Of a stretch of 64,000 nt of DNA, positions 58,839 to 64,000 are shown in pieces. This DNA is from Rubinisphaera italica (GTDB lineage Bacteria; Planctomycetota; Planctomycetia; Planctomycetales; Planctomycetaceae). The first letter of the stretch is position 1, and each line of letters begins with the position of its first letter. The translations under genes and the position numbers were made by a program. Below the pieces are notes generated by a model. It searched no databases. It was not told where the DNA came from and worked only from the letters and a program-made list of their open reading frames with translations. The DNA lies in NCBI RefSeq assembly GCF_007859715.1, contig NZ_SJPG01000001.1, forward strand, positions 3,932,728-3,996,727. Reading direction: 5' to 3'.

Positions 58839-59810
58839 ATGAAACGTGCATTAATTACTGGTATCACTGGACAGGATGGCTCCTATCTGGCCGAACATTT
58901 GCTCGAGCTTGGATACGAAGTTCATGGCATTGTCCGCAGGGTCGCCCTGGAAGATCCTTCGCATCGGATGAACCGGCTCAGCGGAGTGCTCGATCAACTG
59001 CATCTGCACTCGGCTTCGCTGGAAAGTTTTCCCAGTTTGTACAATGTGCTGTCTGAAGTGAAACCGGATGAGGTTTATCATCTGGCGGCTCAAAGTTTTG
59101 TCTCCTATTCGTTTGAGGATTCCTTTTCGACATTCCGTGTGAATATCGATGGTACTCATTATTTGCTCGAATGCGTTCGCGATATTGTCCCCGAGGCAAA
59201 GTTTTATTTTGCTGGCTCCAGCGAAATGTTCGGTCATGCTCAGGATGTGCCACAAACGGAAAAGACTCGATTTTATCCCCGCTCGCCTTATGGCATCACC
59301 AAAGTGACCGGCTTTGATTTGACTCGAAACTATCGCGAGTCTTACGGCATGTATGCCAGTTCCGGGATTCTGTTTAATCACGAATCACCCCGCAGAGGTT
59401 TTGAATTTGTGACGCGGAAAATCACTTCGTATGTGGCACGCATCAAAAAAGGTGAAATCGACAAGTTGCCACTGGGAAATCTTGAAGCAAAACGTGACTG
59501 GGGATTTGCAGGCGACTACGTCAAAGCGATGCACCTGATGCTGCAGCAGGAAAAGCCCGATGATTTCGTCGTGGCGACCGGTGAAACCTGGACTGTCCGC
59601 GATTTTTGCGAACTCGCTTTCGCTGAAGTTGGTATGAACTACGAAGATCACGTCATCATTGATCCTAAGTTCTATCGCCCAGCTGAAGTCCATCTGCTGT
59701 TGGGTGATGCCACTAAAGCCAAAGAAAAACTGGGATGGGAACCGACAGTCAACTTCAAGCAACTCGTCAAAATGATGGTTGAGAATGATCTGGAATTGGT
59801 AGGTTTGTAA
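58839..59810 (+). CDS. gmd: GDP-mannose 4,6-dehydratase-like SDR enzyme
   Basis: 323 residues, extended short-chain dehydrogenase. The NAD(P) site is GITGQDGSYL (G8, G11, G14), the YxxxK pair is Y151/K155 in SPYGITKVTG, and the family RR segment is in GIVRRVALEDP, with LFNHESPRRGFEFVTRKITS typical of GDP-mannose 4,6-dehydratase. It makes GDP-4-keto-6-deoxymannose for cell-surface sugars such as fucose or rhamnose. Close relatives act on other nucleotide sugars. ATG 58839 has a weak ribosome site. No partner (GDP-fucose synthase) is adjacent. A terminator follows. Confidence 0.9.
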   Translation: MKRALITGITGQDGSYLAEHLLELGYEVHGIVRRVALEDPSHRMNRLSGVLDQLHLHSASLESFPSLYNVLSEVKPDEVYHLAAQSFVSYSFEDSFSTFRVNIDGTHYLLECVRDIVPEAKFYFAGSSEMFGHAQDVPQTEKTRFYPRSPYGITKVTGFDLTRNYRESYGMYASSGILFNHESPRRGFEFVTRKITSYVARIKKGEIDKLPLGNLEAKRDWGFAGDYVKAMHLMLQQEKPDDFVVATGETWTVRDFCELAFAEVGMNYEDHVIIDPKFYRPAEVHLLLGDATKAKEKLGWEPTVNFKQLVKMMVENDLELVGL

Positions 59811-59855
59811 GTTCCTTTTGAAATCGGACGATCGGAATCCCGTTCAATAATAAAT

Positions 59856-59886
59856 AAGCAGGTTCGAATAAAATCGAGCCTGCTTA
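59856..59886. terminator. Terminator after gmd
   Basis: AAGCAGGTTCGA and TCGAGCCTGCTT pair around ATAAAA, with one G-T pair, followed by ACTTTTATT. Confidence 0.8.
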
Positions 59887-59980
59887 CTTTTATTGGATTG
59901 AGGTTCCCTGTAATCCGCATCTTCTCGTGTTATAGTAATCAATCAGTAAGGTTTGATTCGATACGAAGGATGATTGCACA

Positions 59981-62155
59981 ATGAAACCAGTGAAATCTGG
60001 CGGTGGCTGGCGAGCCATTCTTTATACGTTTTCCAAGTCCCGTGAAGTGGGTGGGCTCTGGAAACTCTGGAAAGCGATGCGTTCCCGCAATTCCTGTAAA
60101 ACCTGTGCGTTGGGGATGGGCGGACAAAAAGGGGGCATGGTCAATGAGTTGGGATCCTTCCCCGAAGTCTGCAAGAAAAGTCTGCAGGCGATGGCCGCCG
60201 ATATGCAAGGCGCCATCCCGGCTGATTACTTTTCGACCTACTCGGTTGCACAAATGCAGCAGTTTTCACCTCGTGAACTGGAACATGCCGGTCGACTGAC
60301 TTCGCCGATGATTTATCGAGCAGGCGACAATTATTATCAGCCGATTTCCTGGGAAGAAGTGTTCTCGAAAATCGCAGAGAAACTCAAGTCACTCACCCCA
60401 GCGGAAACCTTCTGGTATTTCAGTGGCCGCAGCTCGAATGAAGCCGGTTTTCTTCTGCAACTTTTCGCTCGGCTTTACGGCACCAATAATGTCAATAACT
60501 GCAGTTATTATTGTCATCAGGCGAGCGGGGTCGGCCTGACGAACAGTTTCGGATCCGGCACTGCCACCCTGCTGCTTGAGGATGTCGAACATGCCGACCT
60601 CGTTTTCATTATTGGCGGCAATCCTTCGAGCAATCACCCTCGCCTGATGAGTTCTCTCAAGCATGTCCGGAGAAGGGGCGGAAAGATTATCGTGATCAAT
60701 CCGGTCATCGAACCAGGAATGGTCAACTTCAGTGTACCAAGCGATCCGATCAGCCTGCTTTTCGGGACGAAAATCGCCTCATTGTATGTGCAGCCCAATA
60801 TTGGCGGTGACCTGGCGTTATTAACTGCGATCTCGAAGCGCATTGTCGAACGAGGCGCTCACGATGAAAACTTCCTCAACACGGCTACGGAAGGCTGGCC
60901 CGATCTTCGGAACCATCTGGCTCAACAGGATTTGGAGGAACTGTGTCGGTTGGCAGGAGTCACCAGTGATGAAATTGAACAAATCACTGAAATCTATGCC
61001 AACTCGAAGAACGCCGTATTCTGCTGGACGATGGGCATTACACATCATGCGAATGGGGTCGAAAATGTCGAGGCGATTGGGAATCTGGCCTGTCTGCGTG
61101 GCATGGTCGGGAAACCTCATGCAGGCATGTTACCAATTCGTGGCCACTCCAATGTGCAGGGTATCGGTTCGGTCGGTGTGACACCTAAGCTCAAAGAAGC
61201 CATCTTTGAGCGTCTGCAATCGAATTATGGGTTGCAACTGCCTACCGAAACCGGCCTCGACACACTCGCCTGCATGGAAGAAGCCCATGCAGGGCGGATG
61301 AAATTCGGGTTGTGTCTCGGGGGCAATCTCTTCGGCTCCAATCCCGATGCGACGTTCGCCCGGGAATCTCTCTCCAAACTGGAGATGCTGGTCACTCTGA
61401 GCACAACTTTAAACACCGGTCATGCACATGCCCTGGCAAAAGAGACGATCATTCTGCCAGTGCTCGCTCGCGATGAAGAACCTCAGCCGACGACTCAGGA
61501 ATCGATGTTCAATTATGTCCGCCTCAGCGACGGCGGGCCGAGTCGGCATCAGGGACCGAAAAGTGAAATTGAAGTCATTTCGCATCTGGCCAGCAAAGTT
61601 CTGGGAGATGAGGGACCAATTCACTGGTCGAACATGGAACAGACCGGCCGAATTCGGGAAATGATTTCCACAGTGATCCCGGGCTATCAAGCCGTTAAAG
61701 AGATTGACAAGACCAAGAAAGAATTCCAGATTGAAGGGCGGACTTTTCACACGCCAAAATTCCCCACACCGAGTGGCAAAGCGAAACTGCATCCGCATAC
61801 GGTGAAGTCCTCAAACCCAGACAATCAACTGCAGTTGATGACTGTTCGCAGTGAAGGTCAATTCAATACAGTCGTGTATGAAGATTACGATTTGTATCGC
61901 GGAGTTGACCGGAGGGATGTGGTGCTGCTGAATCCGGAAGATGTCACGAGACTCGGCTTGAAAGCCAATCAAAAGGTGACCATTCAAAGTGTCGCAGGAG
62001 CGTTGAAGAACATTCTCGTCTACGAATTTCCGGGTATCAAAGCGGGAAATGCATTGATGTATTATCCTGAAGCCAACATTCTAGTTCCCCGCACACGGGA
62101 TCCAAGATCCAAGACGCCTGCTTTTAAGGGAATACCGATTGAGATTCTGGCGTGA
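59981..62155 (+). CDS. Molybdopterin-dependent oxidoreductase (YdeP/FdhF-like)
   Basis: 724 residues. The N-terminus has a partial metal-cluster pattern (C39, C42 and C64 in SCKTCALGMGG and PEVCKK). The molybdenum-ligand Cys is C178 in NNCSYYCHQASGVGLTNSFG, and guanine-dinucleotide-binding segments follow ([52 protein letters not shown]). The C-terminal domain is a beta barrel with KFPTPSGKAKLHP. It resembles the YdeP/formate dehydrogenase-like group, whose substrates are mostly unknown. AAGGATG lies eight bases before ATG 59981. No other formate dehydrogenase subunits are nearby. Confidence 0.88.
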   Translation: MKPVKSGGGWRAILYTFSKSREVGGLWKLWKAMRSRNSCKTCALGMGGQKGGMVNELGSFPEVCKKSLQAMAADMQGAIPADYFSTYSVAQMQQFSPRELEHAGRLTSPMIYRAGDNYYQPISWEEVFSKIAEKLKSLTPAETFWYFSGRSSNEAGFLLQLFARLYGTNNVNNCSYYCHQASGVGLTNSFGSGTATLLLEDVEHADLVFIIGGNPSSNHPRLMSSLKHVRRRGGKIIVINPVIEPGMVNFSVPSDPISLLFGTKIASLYVQPNIGGDLALLTAISKRIVERGAHDENFLNTATEGWPDLRNHLAQQDLEELCRLAGVTSDEIEQITEIYANSKNAVFCWTMGITHHANGVENVEAIGNLACLRGMVGKPHAGMLPIRGHSNVQGIGSVGVTPKLKEAIFERLQSNYGLQLPTETGLDTLACMEEAHAGRMKFGLCLGGNLFGSNPDATFARESLSKLEMLVTLSTTLNTGHAHALAKETIILPVLARDEEPQPTTQESMFNYVRLSDGGPSRHQGPKSEIEVISHLASKVLGDEGPIHWSNMEQTGRIREMISTVIPGYQAVKEIDKTKKEFQIEGRTFHTPKFPTPSGKAKLHPHTVKSSNPDNQLQLMTVRSEGQFNTVVYEDYDLYRGVDRRDVVLLNPEDVTRLGLKANQKVTIQSVAGALKNILVYEFPGIKAGNALMYYPEANILVPRTRDPRSKTPAFKGIPIEILA

Positions 62156-62325
62156 AGTTTTCTGCAAATTTGACAATCTCAGGCCTTAATATCGCAGCAA
62201 ATAGACTCCTCTTGTGATGAGTTCCATCCCGGCTTATTGTTCCCGTTCGACATGAGCATGAGGCTCATGGGCAACTGTACGCGCTACCTGAGCGTGGGAA
62301 CTTTTCAGACATGGATGTCTGTTTT

Positions 62326-63333
62326 ATGGCTAAAAAAAAATCGCAAGCATCCTGGTGGATTGCTGTTGGAATTCTCATCGTTGGAATGTTCTCCTTCTTG
62401 GGGAAATTGCAACTCGGCAATGTTCTACCCAGCATTCCGACTGTTTCGACAGGTTCCACCTCTGGAGAAAACCCTTCCGGGCCGACGTCCCAACCTCCAG
62501 CCGCGTCCAAAGATTCCATTCGAATCGCCACTTTCAATATTCAGGTGTTTGGTGTTTCCAAAATGGGAAAGCCAATTGTGCGGGAACGATTGGCGGAACT
62601 GGTCAGACAGTTCGACCTGGTGGCCATTCAGGAAATTCGCTCGATCGATCAATCGGTTTTGCCAAATTTTGTCGATTTGGTCAATGCTCAGGGAGCCGAC
62701 TTCAAGTATCTGATCGGTGATCGTCTCGGTCGGACATCCAGTAAAGAGCAGTATGCCTATGTTTATCGTTCCTCATTAATCGAACCCGTTCAAGGATCGA
62801 TTTATAACATTGAGGATCGTCTGGACCGATTGCATCGAGAGCCTTTTGTCGGTTCTTTCCGAATGCGCAGCAAGCCGGGTGAAGGAGGCGAGCCATTTTC
62901 GTTCACACTCGTCAATATGCACACCGATCCCGATGAAGCGGAGTATGAAGTGGGACAACTAGCAGGCGTCTACAACTTTGTCACGACTTACCGTCCTGAA
63001 GAAGATGATGTCATTATTCTGGGAGACCTCAATGTCAATGCCTCGAAGCTGACTCCACTCACTAACATTCCCTTATTGCGTTCTGTTGCAGGAACTGGCC
63101 CGACGAATACTCGTGGAACTAAGCAGTATGATCATATCGTCGTGAATCATCAGAGCACGCTCGAATTTACTGGGAGAGCAGGAGTTTTGGATATGGCCAG
63201 TTTTCTGAAGATCTCGCCACAGGAAGCTCTGGACCTTTCCGATCACCAACCCGTCTGGGCAGAATTTCGAACGACTGAACAACGCGGCTCCATTCAGGTC
63301 GCTTCTCCGTTTACGGAGCAGACGGTGCGATAA
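62326..63333 (+). CDS. Endonuclease/exonuclease/phosphatase-family protein, membrane-anchored
   Basis: 335 residues from ATG 62326 with an N-terminal membrane helix (WWIAVGILIVGMFSFLG), a Ser/Pro-rich linker, and an EEP domain: IRIATFNIQVFG, LVAIQEIRS (metal-binding Glu), TLVNMHTDPD, IILGDLNVNAS and SDHQPVWAEF (His near the end). This fold includes exonucleases, DNase I-like proteins and phosphatases. Anchored outside the cytoplasm, it may degrade extracellular DNA. ATG 62311 is an alternative start. Its 3' end overlaps the minus-strand gene by 23 bases. Confidence 0.85.
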   Translation: MAKKKSQASWWIAVGILIVGMFSFLGKLQLGNVLPSIPTVSTGSTSGENPSGPTSQPPAASKDSIRIATFNIQVFGVSKMGKPIVRERLAELVRQFDLVAIQEIRSIDQSVLPNFVDLVNAQGADFKYLIGDRLGRTSSKEQYAYVYRSSLIEPVQGSIYNIEDRLDRLHREPFVGSFRMRSKPGEGGEPFSFTLVNMHTDPDEAEYEVGQLAGVYNFVTTYRPEEDDVIILGDLNVNASKLTPLTNIPLLRSVAGTGPTNTRGTKQYDHIVVNHQSTLEFTGRAGVLDMASFLKISPQEALDLSDHQPVWAEFRTTEQRGSIQVASPFTEQTVR

Positions 63334-64000
63334 CCTGTTTTGTCGGGGAATGCACGCGAATGATTGATTCCGCTCGAAACGATTCAAACTCCACATCCAG
63401 AATGCTTCTCGAGTCACGATTGATCTCAATGGGGAGTGTCAGGATCCCCTTCTCGGAAGTAATCTCCCCCGGACCGTTCCAATTCCAGGTCAACTCCTGT
63501 GGGTCAAGCGTTCTGAGATAGTGGCCTTGGTCATTAAAAAGCAGGACCTGAAACGCCTGTTGATATCCAGGTGATAAAGAGATTGCAGCCGGTATTATTT
63601 GGATAGAATCAGGTTTATCAGAGGTCTCATCCTGAGCGATTTTGGTAAGTGGTATCATCAGCTGTGAGATTGCATCGTCATTATCGTATGGGCCAAAAGC
63701 GGTCAGCTCATTTATGTGTTGAACATAAATTTGCTTTTTGGAGATAGCGGGTAGAAACGGGATCTGCTTGCCAACTTTCTTAGTGTACAGCAATTCGCAA
63801 GCACTGTTTTTGCAGGAATATGCCTGCCAAAGTCCAGAATTAGTGGTGAGCAGAACTTGATCATCAATCCACTGGAGATGCGGCATCGTACCTTCGGCGG
63901 TGGGCAATTCGTGCAATCTTTTCTGCTGTTTAATGGAAAAGACTTCGAGTGTTCCGGCTGAATTCGCAGCAAATACGGCATCTCCATGCAATAAGGCAGT
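63311..64000 (-). CDS. Partial beta-propeller protein (PQQ/WD-like), 5' end off window
   Basis: About 229 residues of the C-terminal part; the frame is open to the right edge, so the gene starts beyond 64000. Segments such as LLHGDAVFAANSAGTLEVFS and MPHLQWIDDQVLLTTNSG look like propeller blades, and the last 90 residues are a strand-rich domain (WNGPGEITSEKGILTLPIEI). It may belong to the same secreted propeller class as 31345-32670. Function unknown. Antiparallel overlap with the preceding gene. Confidence 0.7.
   Translation of the reverse strand, partial: TALLHGDAVFAANSAGTLEVFSIKQQKRLHELPTAEGTMPHLQWIDDQVLLTTNSGLWQAYSCKNSACELLYTKKVGKQIPFLPAISKKQIYVQHINELTAFGPYDNDDAISQLMIPLTKIAQDETSDKPDSIQIIPAAISLSPGYQQAFQVLLFNDQGHYLRTLDPQELTWNWNGPGEITSEKGILTLPIEINRDSRSILDVEFESFRAESIIRVHSPTKQVIAPSAP

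Overview
The window looks like an ordinary chromosomal stretch of a planctomycete (Planctomycetota, probably family Planctomycetaceae; the genus cannot be fixed from the sequence alone). The evidence is three complete DUF1559 prepilin-like proteins with the near-invariant N-terminus of that phylum, a 1113-residue PVC-type heme-binding CxxCH protein, PQQ-like propeller proteins, a sialate O-acetylesterase, a Cys-rich secreted protein, and dispersed short palindromic repeats. Base composition is near 50% GC in most genes, with one clearly AT-rich gene at 3780-5207.

Layout. 1-3312: end of an efflux partner gene and an RND pump. 3313-5292: a small accessory patch with a broken DUF2237 copy and an AT-rich ApeA-like HEPN gene, the only anti-phage-type gene I can support. 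5293-7425: PhoH with a PIN domain, then an IscA/ErpA-type Fe-S carrier with a good promoter. 7896-10769: two convergent DUF1559 genes flanking a secreted protein. 11014-13704: small membrane protein, cold-shock protein with a palindromic leader, a small basic protein with a possible AUC start, and a DEAD-box helicase. 14395-19289: HGSNAT/YeiB-like membrane acyltransferase, sialate esterase, a MITE-like inverted repeat, and a GT81-like glycosyltransferase. 19411-25349: thiol peroxiredoxin-like protein, the large cytochrome, a beta-helix protein, a small lipoprotein and a BFD-like [2Fe-2S] protein.

25511-30596: a zinc-ribbon membrane protein and a type II secretion operon gspF-G-H-I-J on the minus strand, without gspE or gspD nearby. 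30731-33755: decayed material (frameshifted antitoxin-like gene, DUF1559 tail) followed by a PQQ propeller protein and a third DUF1559 gene. 33756-35389: two large nested hairpins around a Cys-rich secreted protein. 35390-39172: the macromolecular-synthesis pair dnaG-rpoD. 40051-48927: UxaA-type dehydratase, an outer-membrane-like protein, citrate synthase, XerC/D-type recombinase, a CbpA-like DnaJ protein and small envelope proteins.

49015-55183: ATP-dependent PEP carboxykinase, a dicarboxylate/amino acid:cation symporter, and a DUF3311-SSS symporter pair; both symporters carry unusually large hydrophilic insertions. 55356-55428 is tRNA-Lys(CTT), followed by a dead IS5-like transposase. 56173-64000: intact DUF2237 gene, thiC, GDP-mannose 4,6-dehydratase-like gene, a YdeP/FdhF-like molybdopterin oxidoreductase, an endonuclease/exonuclease/phosphatase-family protein and the end of a beta-propeller gene. 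Central carbon metabolism (citrate synthase, PckA), informational genes (dnaG, rpoD) and carbon uptake are interleaved. No phage, CRISPR array or large genomic island is visible. The least explained features are the three families of dispersed palindromes, the nested hairpins at 33813-34029, the HEPN gene and the symporter insertions.
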